A DNA stretch of 64,000 nucleotides from Flavobacteriaceae bacterium (GTDB lineage: Bacteria > Bacteroidota > Bacteroidia > Flavobacteriales > Flavobacteriaceae), in the NCBI GenBank assembly GCA_017857815.1, contig JAFMCL010000014.1, forward strand, positions 1-64,000, given 5' to 3'. A program made the position numbers and the translations under genes. The notes beneath the pieces were generated by a model. It saw only the letters and a program-made list of their open reading frames with translations, did not search any database and was not told where the DNA came from. Below, piece by piece: positions 38,743 to 47,264 of the stretch. Numbering within the stretch: the stretch's first letter is position 1; each line of letters begins with the position of its first letter.

Positions 38743-40506
38743 ATGAATAAAGAAAAAGGGAAGATTTTTGACTTGAAGATATTTTCAGAATTGATGCATT
38801 ATGTTAAACCTTACAAAGGGATTTATTACTTTGTTATGGGAGCAGCAATTCTTCTTTCAATTTTCTCAACGCTTTCCCCTTATTTGCTAAAAGTTGCTGT
38901 GGACGACTACATTCGTCCGAAAGATTATGATGGCATGCTGCTGATTATTTGCTTGATGCTTACCACCCTTCTCTTGGAAGTTGTTTTTCAGTTTCTATTT
39001 GTTTATTTCGCCAACGGGTTGGGTCAGAATGTGATTCGCGACTTGAGAACAACACTCTATAAAAAAATAATAGGATTCAGAATGTCTTATTTTGACAAAT
39101 CTGCGATCGGTAGGTTGGTTACTAGGGCTGTAAATGATGTGGAAACAATTGCTAGTATTTTTTCCCAAGGACTCTTCATGATCATCGCTGACTTTCTGAA
39201 AATGGGATTGGTTATCGTTGTCATGCTGGTTGTTAATTGGAAATTATCATTAATTGTTTTTTCAATTCTCCCGTTGATTTTATATGCGACCCGTTTGTTT
39301 CAGAAGTCAATGAAAATAGCATTTGAAGAAGTAAGGCTACAAGTGGCCAACCTCAATTCTTTTGTTCAAGAAAGAATTAGTGGGATGCAAATTGTTCAAC
39401 TGTTTCACAGAGAGAAAATTGAATATCAAAACTTTAAAATTATAAATGAGAAGCATAAAAAAGCATGGCTCAAAACGGTTTGGTTTAATTCTATCTTTTT
39501 CCCTGTTGCTGAAATCTCATCTTCCCTTACCATCGGTTTATTGGTCTGGTTCGGTGGTCTCAATGTGGCCGCTGGTGGCGCCATATCCTTAGGTCAAATA
39601 TTTTTGTTTATTCAAATGTCTCAAATGCTTTTCAGGCCATTACGCAACATTGCAGATAAATTTAACACCCTTCAAATGGGAATGGTTGCAGCAGATAGGA
39701 TTTTTAAAATATTAAGAACTGAAAGCCAAATAAAGGATCTTGGAACTTTGAACCCGGATAAAATAGATGGGAGAATTAGTATAAAAAATCTTACATTTTC
39801 ATATATAACTGGAGAAAAAGTGCTTCATGGCATCAACCTAGAAATAAAACCAGGAGAAAAAATTGCTGTTGTAGGTGCAACCGGGGCAGGAAAGTCAACC
39901 ATTATAAATTTGCTTTCACGCTTTTATGAGTTTGATCAAGGTTTAATTTTATTAGATAAAAATTCCATTAAAGATTTCTCTTTAAAAGGGCTGCGAAAAC
40001 ACATAGGAATTGTGCTTCAAGATGTTTTTCTTTTTGCAGACACTATTTATAATAATATTACGCTTTATGACACCGAAATCGAGGAAGAAGATGTTTATTA
40101 TGCAGCCAAGGAAATCGGAGTTCATGATTTTATCCTCTCGCTTCCAGGAGGATATCAATACAACGTTAAGGAAAGAGGGGTGATGTTGTCTTCGGGTCAA
40201 CGCCAATTGATATCTTTTTTAAGAGTTTATCTGTCAAATCCAAGCATTCTAATTTTGGATGAGGCAACCTCATCAATTGACTCATATGCTGAGGAAATGA
40301 TTAAAAGTGCAACAAGGAAAATAACAAAAGGAAAGACTTCGATATTAATAGCCCATAGACTTTCAACAATTAAAAATGCAGACCGCATCGTTGTTATGGA
40401 AAAAGGAAAAATCGTTGAAATTGGGTCGCACAAGGAATTATTGGCAAATGAAGGTGGACACTATTCCCAGCTTCATAAAATTCAATTTTTAGCCCCGGTA
40501 ATTTAA
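38743..40506 (+). CDS. MsbA-like ABC exporter (fused TMD-NBD)
   Basis: This 587-aa half-transporter combines a six-helix export domain (about 1-330) with an ATPase domain. Motifs: GATGAGKSTIINLLSRFYEF (Walker A, near residue 379), VLQDVFLFADTIYNNI (Q-loop), VMLSSGQRQLISFLRVYL (signature LSSGQ, slightly unlike LSGGQ), SILILDEATSSIDS (Walker B/D-loop) and IAHRLSTIKNADRIVV (H-loop). It resembles MsbA and multidrug/lipid exporters of the MdlB type. Substrate cannot be assigned; lipid A-core flipping is one option. Likely co-transcribed with truA. It converges on cdaA with 5 bases between stops. Confidence 0.9.
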   Translation: MNKEKGKIFDLKIFSELMHYVKPYKGIYYFVMGAAILLSIFSTLSPYLLKVAVDDYIRPKDYDGMLLIICLMLTTLLLEVVFQFLFVYFANGLGQNVIRDLRTTLYKKIIGFRMSYFDKSAIGRLVTRAVNDVETIASIFSQGLFMIIADFLKMGLVIVVMLVVNWKLSLIVFSILPLILYATRLFQKSMKIAFEEVRLQVANLNSFVQERISGMQIVQLFHREKIEYQNFKIINEKHKKAWLKTVWFNSIFFPVAEISSSLTIGLLVWFGGLNVAAGGAISLGQIFLFIQMSQMLFRPLRNIADKFNTLQMGMVAADRIFKILRTESQIKDLGTLNPDKIDGRISIKNLTFSYITGEKVLHGINLEIKPGEKIAVVGATGAGKSTIINLLSRFYEFDQGLILLDKNSIKDFSLKGLRKHIGIVLQDVFLFADTIYNNITLYDTEIEEEDVYYAAKEIGVHDFILSLPGGYQYNVKERGVMLSSGQRQLISFLRVYLSNPSILILDEATSSIDSYAEEMIKSATRKITKGKTSILIAHRLSTIKNADRIVVMEKGKIVEIGSHKELLANEGGHYSQLHKIQFLAPVI

Positions 40507-40511
40507 TTATT

Positions 40512-41360
40512 TTAGAAAATGGAAAGATCTTCTATTATCATTCTTTTAAGATCTTCAGTGTTTTTAAACTTACAAAAACCTCCATCTTTTATATAAGATA
40601 TCTTACCAGATTGCTCAGAAATAACCAAGACCAATGCATCAGTTTTTTCACTAATACCGAAACCAGCTCTGTGTCTCAAGCCAAACTTTGAAGGAATAGC
40701 TGTTGAGTCTGAAACAGGAAGCACCACTCTTGTAGCAATGATTTGATTGTCTTTTATGATAACAGCACCGTCGTGTAGGGGACTATTCTTAAAGAATATA
40801 GTTTCAAGTATTTGGGCACTCACCTCAATGTTGGCCTCATCCCCAGTATTTTTTATAAAATCAAGATTATTTCCTCTTTCTAATACGATGATAGCTCCTG
40901 TTTTTTCGTTTGCCATCTTTTCAGCGGCACTAAGTAAGGCCGTTAAATCGATCTTAATAATTCCTTTATTTTGATTGAAAAAATTAAAATAACGGATGAC
41001 ATTTCTTTTTGAAGCAAAGTTAGAAGAGCCGATGAGTAAAAGAAATTTTCTTATTTCTTGTTGAAAAACTACGATCAAAGCAAAAAATCCTACACTTACA
41101 AATTTTCCCAAAATGTTACTTAACACGTCTAGGTTTAGGATGTCCGTAAGCTTCCAAATTAAATAGAAAATCACAATTCCAATAAAAATATTGATCGCGA
41201 CTGTTCCTTTAAGAAGTTTGTACAAGTAATATAACAATAGTGCTACCAACAGTATGTCTAAAACATCTGTGAAGGAAATATCGAGAAAATCAAATCTACT
41301 CAAGGGATTGGCTTTTTGTAAAATTAGGAAACTAATGTAGGGTTTCCAATAAATCGACAC
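40512..41360 (-). CDS. cdaA: Diadenylate cyclase CdaA
   Basis: CdaA makes cyclic di-AMP from two ATP at the membrane. The 282-aa frame has three hydrophobic helices near the N-terminus (DVLDILLVALLLYYLYKLL, INIFIGIVIFYLIWKL, FVSVGFFALIVVFQ) and the catalytic DAC motifs LHDGAVIIKDNQI (DGA) and KFGLRHRAGFGISE (RHR). The frame begins with GTG and overlaps folP by 29 bases. A TTG 20 codons later (41300), just before the usual CdaA-like start, is an alternative that would leave no overlap. The folP-cdaA order is common in Bacteroidota. Confidence 0.94.
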   Translation of the reverse strand: MSIYWKPYISFLILQKANPLSRFDFLDISFTDVLDILLVALLLYYLYKLLKGTVAINIFIGIVIFYLIWKLTDILNLDVLSNILGKFVSVGFFALIVVFQQEIRKFLLLIGSSNFASKRNVIRYFNFFNQNKGIIKIDLTALLSAAEKMANEKTGAIIVLERGNNLDFIKNTGDEANIEVSAQILETIFFKNSPLHDGAVIIKDNQIIATRVVLPVSDSTAIPSKFGLRHRAGFGISEKTDALVLVISEQSGKISYIKDGGFCKFKNTEDLKRMIIEDLSIF

Positions 41361-42153
41361 ATTCTTTAGCTTCCTTCACATCATGAACTCTTAAAATTTG
41401 AGCACCTTTTAACAAAGCTACTGAATGCAACACGCTTGTTCCGTTTAAAGCCTGTTCGGGCTTGATGTTTAGTTTTTTATAGATCATCGACTTCCTAGAA
41501 ACCCCCACTAACAATGGGAGTTTTAAAGCATGAAATAATTCTAGATTTTTTAAGAGTTCATAATTATGATCAATATTTTTTCCAAACCCAAACCCTGGAT
41601 CAATGATTATGTCATTGATGCCTTGCCCATAAGCTTCTTGTATTTTTTCTGAGAAATAATAAAGAATTTCTTGAATAATATCATCATATTTTGGATTGGC
41701 TTGCATGTTTTTAGGACTTCCCTTCATGTGCATCAAAACATAAGGTGCACTGTGCTTTCCAACAACTTCCATGAGTTTAGAATCGAATTTCCCTCCTGAG
41801 ATGTCATTGATCATGCAGGCACCAATTTTCAAACTTTCGTCAGCGATTTGACTTCTGCAAGTGTCAATTGAAAAAAGCGCATGAGGAAACTTATGCACAA
41901 GCTTTTCGAGTACAGGAAACAACCGTCTTGACTCTTCCTCTTCAGAGATTTCTTCGGCACCTGGTTTTGAACTAAAAGCCCCAATGTCAATGAAGGTAGC
42001 ACCGTCAAACAACATTTTCTCTGTTCGCATTAAAGCATTTTCGGCATCAATATATTTTCCCCCATCATAAAAAGAATCTGGAGTAAGATTAAGAACCCCC
42101 ATTATTTTAGGGGTATTTAGATCGATAAGTTGACCATTGCAGTTTAGGGTCAT
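41332..42153 (-). CDS. folP: Dihydropteroate synthase
   Basis: FolP condenses p-aminobenzoate with 6-hydroxymethyl-7,8-dihydropterin diphosphate in folate synthesis and is the sulfonamide target. The 273-aa protein contains IMGVLNLTPDSFYDGGKY (near residue 17), ATFIDIGAFSSKPGAEEIS (the STRPG-type loop, here SSKPG), LFSIDTCRSQIADESL, INDISGGKFD, DIIIDPGFGFGKNIDHNYELL and LLVGVSRKSMI. The substitution SKPG for STRPG is normal in this phylum. Upstream gene of the folP-cdaA unit. Confidence 0.95.
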   Translation of the reverse strand: MTLNCNGQLIDLNTPKIMGVLNLTPDSFYDGGKYIDAENALMRTEKMLFDGATFIDIGAFSSKPGAEEISEEEESRRLFPVLEKLVHKFPHALFSIDTCRSQIADESLKIGACMINDISGGKFDSKLMEVVGKHSAPYVLMHMKGSPKNMQANPKYDDIIQEILYYFSEKIQEAYGQGINDIIIDPGFGFGKNIDHNYELLKNLELFHALKLPLLVGVSRKSMIYKKLNIKPEQALNGTSVLHSVALLKGAQILRVHDVKEAKECVDLLETLH

Positions 42154-42245
42154 GGATGTATTTTAATAGTTTTGAATAACTTTTTCCTTAAGCCCTCAAG
42201 GAGTTAAAAAATTTATCGAAATTTACACTAAATTTTACAATATAA

Positions 42246-42788
42246 ATGGATACTACCCAACTTCAATATCACAGGGTAATTGAAAACTGTAAGTCACTCT
42301 TCAAAATGAAAATGCACGACTATGGCAGTGCATGGAGAATTCTTCGTCTAACTTCATTAACCGATCAAATCTATATTAAGGCGCAACGCATTAGAGGCTT
42401 GCAAATCAATGCAACTCGAAAAGTTGATGAAGGGGAAATTCCCGAATTTGTGGGGATTATTAATTATTCAATCATGGCGTTGATACAGATTGATTTGGGG
42501 ATTTCAGAAAGCCCCGATCTTGATCAGGAGGCTGCCTTGTTAAACTATGAGAAGCACCTCAAGCTAACTTTTGATCTAATGTTGGCTAAGAATCACGATT
42601 ATGGTGAAGCTTGGCGGGAAATGCGGGTCAGTTCTTTGACGGATTTAATTTTGCAGAAATTGATGCGGGTTAAACAAATTGAAGAAAATGCTGGAAAGAT
42701 TTTAGTAAGTGAGGGCATTGATGCCAATTATCAAGACATCATTAATTATGCAGTTTTCGCGTTGATTCACCTTAAAGCTTTTGAATAG
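42246..42788 (+). CDS. DUF1599 protein with duplicated domain
   Basis: This 180-aa protein is made of two similar halves: KMHDYGSAWRILRLTSLTD (from about residue 22) and KNHDYGEAWREMRVSSLTD (from about 115). Each is followed about 46 residues later by an I-I-N-Y-(S/A) motif (71-75, 165-169). The family is DUF1599, also called nucleotide modification associated domain 1. Conserved His-Asp and Asn-Tyr in both halves suggest a paired active or metal site. Biochemical role unknown. It heads a plus-strand run with the permease, tpiA, prmA and clpS. Confidence 0.85.
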   Translation: MDTTQLQYHRVIENCKSLFKMKMHDYGSAWRILRLTSLTDQIYIKAQRIRGLQINATRKVDEGEIPEFVGIINYSIMALIQIDLGISESPDLDQEAALLNYEKHLKLTFDLMLAKNHDYGEAWREMRVSSLTDLILQKLMRVKQIEENAGKILVSEGIDANYQDIINYAVFALIHLKAFE

Positions 42789-42793
42789 CAGTT

Positions 42794-43870
42794 ATGTTTT
42801 ATCCTATGCTTTCCAAGTTTTTTTATGCTTTATTAACACTTTTCGGGGTCGTTAGTATTATTTTTTTTCTTTTTAACGTGCTTCCGGGTGATCCAGCTCA
42901 GATGATGCTCGATCAAAAAGAAGACAGTGAGCAAATGAAATTGGTCAAGAAAAAATTTGGGTTCGATCTTCCTGTTGCTAAACAATATTTCTTATACCTC
43001 AACGATCTTTCAATAATCTCCTATCACTCCAGCGCAAAAGAAGATTTTTCTTATTTTTCAAATGAAAAATACACAGGGTTTAAAATCCTTGATAATTCAA
43101 TATTTTCAGTTGCTATTAAAGCACCCTATTTAAGAAGCTCTTATCAAAAACGCGGTAAAAAGGTTTCTTCTATTATCTTGGAAACCCTCCCAAATACAAT
43201 TGTACTGGCGATATCGTCAATTTTAATTGCCATTTTTTTAGGAATAATTTTTGGTGTCATTGCCACCTTAAACAAAGATACTTGGATAGATCGATGGCTT
43301 CAACTAATCAGTACTTTAGGAATGAGTGTTCCTTCTTTTTTTAGTGCGATTATTTTTTCTTGGTTGTTTGGTTTTGTACTGAATCGTTATACCCAACTTA
43401 ATATGACAGGCAGCCTTTTTGAGTTAGACGATTTTGGAGAAGAACGGCACTTAATGTTTAAAAACTTAATACTTCCCGCATTTGTTCTGGGGATTAGGCC
43501 TTTGGCGGTAATCATTCAATTGATGCGAGGCAGTCTATTAGAGGTCTTATCACAAGATTATATAAGAACAGCTAAATCAAAAGGATTGTCTCGGTTTAAG
43601 GTGGTTTTTAAGCACGGAATTAAAAACGCATTAAACCCTGTAGTAACCGCAGTTTCCGGGTGGTTTGCCTCGTTGCTCTCCGGAGCTGTTTTTGTAGAAT
43701 ACATTTTTGGATGGAAAGGGCTAGGAAAAGAAATCGTAACCGCTTTGAATACCCTTGATATTCCAGTAATAATTGGCGCTGTTTTAACCATTTCAACCTT
43801 ATTTATAATCATAAATATTTTAGTCGATCTTATCTACATTAAGCTCGATCCACAAGTAAAACTAAATTAA
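42794..43870 (+). CDS. DppB/OppB-type ABC transporter permease (orphan)
   Basis: This 358-aa inner-membrane permease belongs to the dipeptide/oligopeptide group. FFYALLTLFGVVSIIFFLFNVLPGDPAQMMLDQKEDSE is the family's first helix with the GDP motif. Helices LPNTIVLAISSILIAIFLGIIFGVIATL and LQLISTLGMSVPSFFSAIIFSWLF follow, then the EAA-like coupling loop EVLSQDYIRTAKSKGLSRFKVVFKHGIKNALNPVV. The periplasmic segment between helices 1 and 2 is long (about residues 45-130). No partner permease, ATPase or binding protein is adjacent. tpiA begins 7 bases after it. Confidence 0.9.
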   Translation: MFYPMLSKFFYALLTLFGVVSIIFFLFNVLPGDPAQMMLDQKEDSEQMKLVKKKFGFDLPVAKQYFLYLNDLSIISYHSSAKEDFSYFSNEKYTGFKILDNSIFSVAIKAPYLRSSYQKRGKKVSSIILETLPNTIVLAISSILIAIFLGIIFGVIATLNKDTWIDRWLQLISTLGMSVPSFFSAIIFSWLFGFVLNRYTQLNMTGSLFELDDFGEERHLMFKNLILPAFVLGIRPLAVIIQLMRGSLLEVLSQDYIRTAKSKGLSRFKVVFKHGIKNALNPVVTAVSGWFASLLSGAVFVEYIFGWKGLGKEIVTALNTLDIPVIIGAVLTISTLFIIINILVDLIYIKLDPQVKLN

Positions 43871-43877
43871 TTAAAAC

Positions 43878-44627
43878 ATGAGAAAAAAAATCGTAGCAGG
43901 AAACTGGAAATTGAACAATGACAAGCATGAAACTGCTCAACTGATCGTAGCTTTACTTTCTGATCCAATCCCGTCAGATGTTAGGGTGATGATTGCCCCC
44001 GCATTTACGCACCTTGTTCAAGCAAAAACCTTGACCGAAGGAACTGCTTTGGAAGTGATTGCTCAAAATATGAATGCAGCTACTTCTGGAGCTTATACAG
44101 GAGAGATTTCTGCACGTATGCTCAATAGCATCGGAATCAATCAAGTGATTTTAGGACATTCTGAAAGAAGGGCTTATTATAACGAAACAGACCTTTCATT
44201 AAAAGAAAAAGTTGTTACTGCTCTTGAGCACGACATGGAAATCATTTTTTGTTTTGGAGAAGAATTGGATCAAAGAAAAGCAGAGAAACATTTTGAAGTT
44301 GTTAAAAGTCAATTGGAAATCGCATTATTTGATTTAGAACCCGCTTCTTGGTCAAAAATAATTTTGGCCTATGAGCCCGTATGGGCGATTGGAACCGGAG
44401 AAACTGCAAGTCCAGAGCAGGCGCAAGAAATCCATGCTTATATCCGTAAAATTATTGCAGAAAAGTATGACAATACTTTGGCTGAAAGTGTATCAATTCT
44501 CTACGGGGGAAGTGTTAAGCCAGGTAATGCGGCTTCAATTTTCTCACAAACAGATGTTGATGGAGGTTTGATAGGAGGTGCTGCTTTAAACGCAAATGAT
44601 TTTAAAGCAATTTTTCAATCCACATAA
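43878..44627 (+). CDS. tpiA: Triosephosphate isomerase
   Basis: TpiA interconverts glyceraldehyde-3-phosphate and dihydroxyacetone phosphate. The 249-aa protein has the substrate Asn/Lys in KIVAGNWKLNND, the electrophilic His in VILGHSERRAYYNE, the catalytic Glu in LAYEPVWAIGTGETASPEQAQ (loop 6 included), and the phosphate site SILYGGSVKPGNA and DGGLIGGAAL. Its stop overlaps the prmA start by one base (TAATG). Confidence 0.97.
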   Translation: MRKKIVAGNWKLNNDKHETAQLIVALLSDPIPSDVRVMIAPAFTHLVQAKTLTEGTALEVIAQNMNAATSGAYTGEISARMLNSIGINQVILGHSERRAYYNETDLSLKEKVVTALEHDMEIIFCFGEELDQRKAEKHFEVVKSQLEIALFDLEPASWSKIILAYEPVWAIGTGETASPEQAQEIHAYIRKIIAEKYDNTLAESVSILYGGSVKPGNAASIFSQTDVDGGLIGGAALNANDFKAIFQST

Positions 44628-45460
44628 TGTCAGTTGTTTATTTAAAATTAAATTTTAATATTTCCCCAATTGCTCCCTGGCGTGATGTGTTGATCGCTGC
44701 GCTTGGAGAAATAGGTTTTGAAAGTTTCGAAAACACTGATTTTGGATTTCAGGGTTATATTCAAAAATCTGAATTTGATCTTGTACTCCTAAATCAGTTG
44801 TCTTTACTCAAAAACAAAGATATTCAGGTCAGTTGGTTGGTGAGCGAAATTCAACCTCAAAACTGGAATGAGACATGGGAAAATAACTTTAAACCAATTA
44901 AAATTGGATCTGATTGTATAATTCGCGCCCATTTTCATGAAAAAATTGAAGTCAAATATGACCTGATCATTACGCCCAAAATGAGTTTTGGGACGGGTCA
45001 TCACGAAACGACTCGAATGATGATGTCTTTTTTGCTGGAAACAGATTGTACGGAAAAGACAGTACTTGACATGGGCACCGGAACTGGTGTTCTCGCGATT
45101 TTGGCAGATAAAAAAGGAGCTAAAAATGTTCTTGCTGTTGATTTTGATCAGTGGTGCGTTGAAAACACCAATGAGAATTTAAAGTTAAATCAGTCCAGGA
45201 ACATATTAGCTTTAAAAGGAAGTGAGGTCCCGAAAGGAGGCCCCTATGACCTTATATTGGCCAACATTAACAGAAATGTGTTGATGGTTCAAATCAGCGA
45301 TTATGCGGAACAATTAAATACTGGCGGTCATCTAATTATGAGTGGTTTTTATAATAAAGACTTAAATTCCATACAGGAGTGTTGTGCTTCTGTACACTTA
45401 AAATTTATTCGTAATTTTGAAGAAAATAATTGGGTAGCTGCCAGTTTTTCAAAACAATGA
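44627..45460 (+). CDS. prmA: Ribosomal protein L11 methyltransferase
   Basis: PrmA trimethylates ribosomal protein L11 with S-adenosylmethionine. The 277-aa protein has a small N-terminal substrate domain, then PKMSFGTGHHETTRMM, the SAM-binding VLDMGTGTGVLAILADKKGAKNVLAVDFD and the motif LILANINRNVL (NxN). It shares a one-base overlap with tpiA and a 4-base ATGA overlap with clpS. Confidence 0.95.
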   Translation: MSVVYLKLNFNISPIAPWRDVLIAALGEIGFESFENTDFGFQGYIQKSEFDLVLLNQLSLLKNKDIQVSWLVSEIQPQNWNETWENNFKPIKIGSDCIIRAHFHEKIEVKYDLIITPKMSFGTGHHETTRMMMSFLLETDCTEKTVLDMGTGTGVLAILADKKGAKNVLAVDFDQWCVENTNENLKLNQSRNILALKGSEVPKGGPYDLILANINRNVLMVQISDYAEQLNTGGHLIMSGFYNKDLNSIQECCASVHLKFIRNFEENNWVAASFSKQ

Positions 45461-45741
45461 ATATTAAGAAGCCAAAAATAGAAAACGAACCAGATGTAGA
45501 AATCCTTACTCAAGTTGGAAAACAGCATGAAATTATTTTATTTAATGATGATGTTAATAGCTTTGAGCATGTGATTGAAACTTTGGTGATTGTTTGTGAC
45601 CACACCTTCGAGCAAGCAGAACAATGTGCCTATTTGGTTCACTTCACAGGGAAGTGTGGTGTGAAAACAGGATCTTATGATGAGTTAGAACCGCTATGTA
45701 AAAGACTGCTTGAAGCTAAGCTTTCCGCTGAAATTCATTAA
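45457..45741 (+). CDS. clpS: ATP-dependent Clp protease adaptor ClpS
   Basis: ClpS delivers N-degron substrates to ClpAP. The 94-aa protein, from MNIKKPKIE, has the signature HEIILFNDDVNSFEHVIETL with the residues of the N-degron pocket, followed by EQAEQCAYLVHFTGKCGVKTGSYDEL. The start is set by the ATGA overlap with prmA; an earlier in-frame start would sit inside that gene. No clpA is present in the window. Confidence 0.95.
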   Translation: MNIKKPKIENEPDVEILTQVGKQHEIILFNDDVNSFEHVIETLVIVCDHTFEQAEQCAYLVHFTGKCGVKTGSYDELEPLCKRLLEAKLSAEIH

Positions 45742-45798
45742 TTTCATTTTTAATTATATTTCACTAGTGGATATTATTATAATATTTAAAACAGAATT

Positions 45799-46356
45799 AT
45801 GAAAAACACTATAATTTTTTTATTAATGATTTCTTTTCAAACAGGAATTAGTCAAAACTCAGATATTATGAAGAATACGATTTATCAATTTACTGTTGAC
45901 GATATAGAAGGAAATAAGTTTGATTTTCAAGAATTGAAGGGAAAGAAAATAATGGTTGTCAATACCGCGTCTAAATGTGGTTTAACACCCCAGTATAAAG
46001 GTTTACAAGAGCTTTATGATAAATATAAAGATTCTGGATTTGTGATCGTCGGTTTCCCAGCCAATAATTTTCTATGGCAAGAACCGGGTTCAGATGAGAA
46101 GATTTTAAGTTTTTGTAAAAAAAACTATGGGGTCACTTTTCCCATGATGAGTAAAATTTCAGTTACGGGAAGCAGTATGCATCCAATCTATAAGTTTTTA
46201 ACTCAGGTTAAAAAGAATGGATTTAAAGATTCAACTGTAAAGTGGAACTTTCAAAAATATTTAATTGGCGAAACAGGAAAAATCGAAAAAATAATATCTC
46301 CCAAAACACTTCCTCAGAGTGATGAAGTAATTAATTGGATAGAAGGCACAAAATAA
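45799..46356 (+). CDS. Glutathione peroxidase family protein, exported
   Basis: This is a thiol peroxidase of the glutathione peroxidase family. The 185-aa protein opens with an apparent signal peptide (TIIFLLMISFQTGISQNS). The peroxidatic Cys is in VVNTASKCGLTPQYKGLQEL. The usual FPCNQF reads FPANNFLWQEPGSDE, so the second Cys found in many members is Ala, while the catalytic Gln of QEPG and the Trp-Asn of VKWNFQKYLI remain. The physiological reductant is probably thioredoxin-like. bshB1 follows 21 bases downstream. Confidence 0.88.
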   Translation: MKNTIIFLLMISFQTGISQNSDIMKNTIYQFTVDDIEGNKFDFQELKGKKIMVVNTASKCGLTPQYKGLQELYDKYKDSGFVIVGFPANNFLWQEPGSDEKILSFCKKNYGVTFPMMSKISVTGSSMHPIYKFLTQVKKNGFKDSTVKWNFQKYLIGETGKIEKIISPKTLPQSDEVINWIEGTK

Positions 46357-46377
46357 CCATTGATTAAATTATAAATA

Positions 46378-47094
46378 ATGAAACTTGATATTTTAGCTTT
46401 TGGTGCCCATCCGGACGATGTTGAATTAGGATGTGGAGCTACCATAGCAAAGGCAGTTGCTCAAGGAAAGAAAGTTGGCATCATTGACCTTACCAAGGGG
46501 GAAATGGGGACCAGAGGCACGGATTTAATCAGAAGTCAAGAAGCTGAACAAGCGGCTAGGATTCTAGGTGTTGATTTTAGGGAGAACTTCGGCTTTCGTG
46601 ACGCATTTATTTTTAACGATGAATCGCATCAGTTAAAAGTAATTCAATCGATTCGTACCTACCAACCTGACATAGTATTGTGCAATGCCATAAAAGATCG
46701 ACACATAGATCATGGTCGGGCGAGTGAATTGATTAGTAACGCTTGCTTTTTAAGCGGATTAAAAAAGATCGAAACAAATAATAATAATATCGCTCAAACA
46801 GCCTGGAGACCCAAGCATGTGTTTCATTACATTCAATGGGAAGAAATCCAGCCGGATCTTGTTGTAGATGTCTCAGATTACTTAAATATTAAGATGAAAG
46901 CTGTTAGGGCATTTAAAAGTCAGTTTTATGATGAGAACTCAAATGACACTATGACGCCAATAAGCAGTAAGAACTTCCTTAATAGTATAGAATATCGTGC
47001 TAAAAACCTTGGTCGCTTGTCCTTTATAGCTGCTGCTGAAGGCTTTACAGTAGAGCGTTCTATTGCAGTAGAAAATTTTGATGTCTTGCTGTAA
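46378..47094 (+). CDS. bshB1: Bacillithiol biosynthesis deacetylase BshB1
   Basis: BshB1 deacetylates GlcNAc-malate to glucosaminyl-malate in bacillithiol synthesis. The 238-aa PIG-L/LmbE-family protein has the zinc motif LAFGAHPDDVELGCGATIAKA at the N-terminus (AHPDD), GEMGTRGTDLIRSQEAEQAARILGV and the later LCNAIKDRHIDHGRASELI. These match BshB1 of Bacillus and Bacteroidota. It supports bacillithiol as the low-molecular-weight thiol here. Adjacent to a peroxidase gene. Confidence 0.92.
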   Translation: MKLDILAFGAHPDDVELGCGATIAKAVAQGKKVGIIDLTKGEMGTRGTDLIRSQEAEQAARILGVDFRENFGFRDAFIFNDESHQLKVIQSIRTYQPDIVLCNAIKDRHIDHGRASELISNACFLSGLKKIETNNNNIAQTAWRPKHVFHYIQWEEIQPDLVVDVSDYLNIKMKAVRAFKSQFYDENSNDTMTPISSKNFLNSIEYRAKNLGRLSFIAAAEGFTVERSIAVENFDVLL

Positions 47095-47112
47095 TTATCT
47101 GTTAAAAAATCA

Positions 47113-47120
47113 TAAATTTG
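47113..47120 (+). promoter_or_regulatory. Possible -7 promoter element of tRNA-His
   Basis: TAAATTTG matches TAnnTTTG and ends 11 bases before the tRNA. The nearest upstream TTG gives a 24-base spacing, longer than usual. Confidence 0.5.
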
Positions 47121-47131
47121 CAAACTTAAAC

Positions 47132-47206
47132 GGTGGTTGTAGCTCAGTTGGTTAGAGCGCTAGATTGTGGTTCTAGAGGTCGCCGGTTCGAAACCGGTCT
47201 TCCACC
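47132..47206 (+). tRNA. tRNA-His (anticodon GTG)
   Basis: The D-arm is GCTCAGTTGGTTAGAGC, the anticodon arm CTAGA-TTGTGGT-TCTAG (GTG), and the T-arm GCCGG-TTCGAAA-CCGGT. The encoded extra G at 47132 faces C73, the tRNA-His identity pair. Two U-U oppositions occur in the acceptor stem (GTGGTTG with CTTCCAC). Confidence 0.93.
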
Positions 47207-47210
47207 CATA

Positions 47211-47243
47211 AAAAAGCCTTTCATTTCGAAAGGCTTTTTTTTT
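47211..47243. terminator. Bidirectional terminator after tRNA-His
   Basis: AAAAAGCCTTTC-ATTTC-GAAAGGCTTTTTTTTT is a strong stem (GCCTTTC/GAAAGGC) with A- and T-tracts on both sides, serving tRNA-His and the converging barrel gene. Confidence 0.9.
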
Positions 47244-47264
47244 ATGATATTTTTTATTTTTCTC

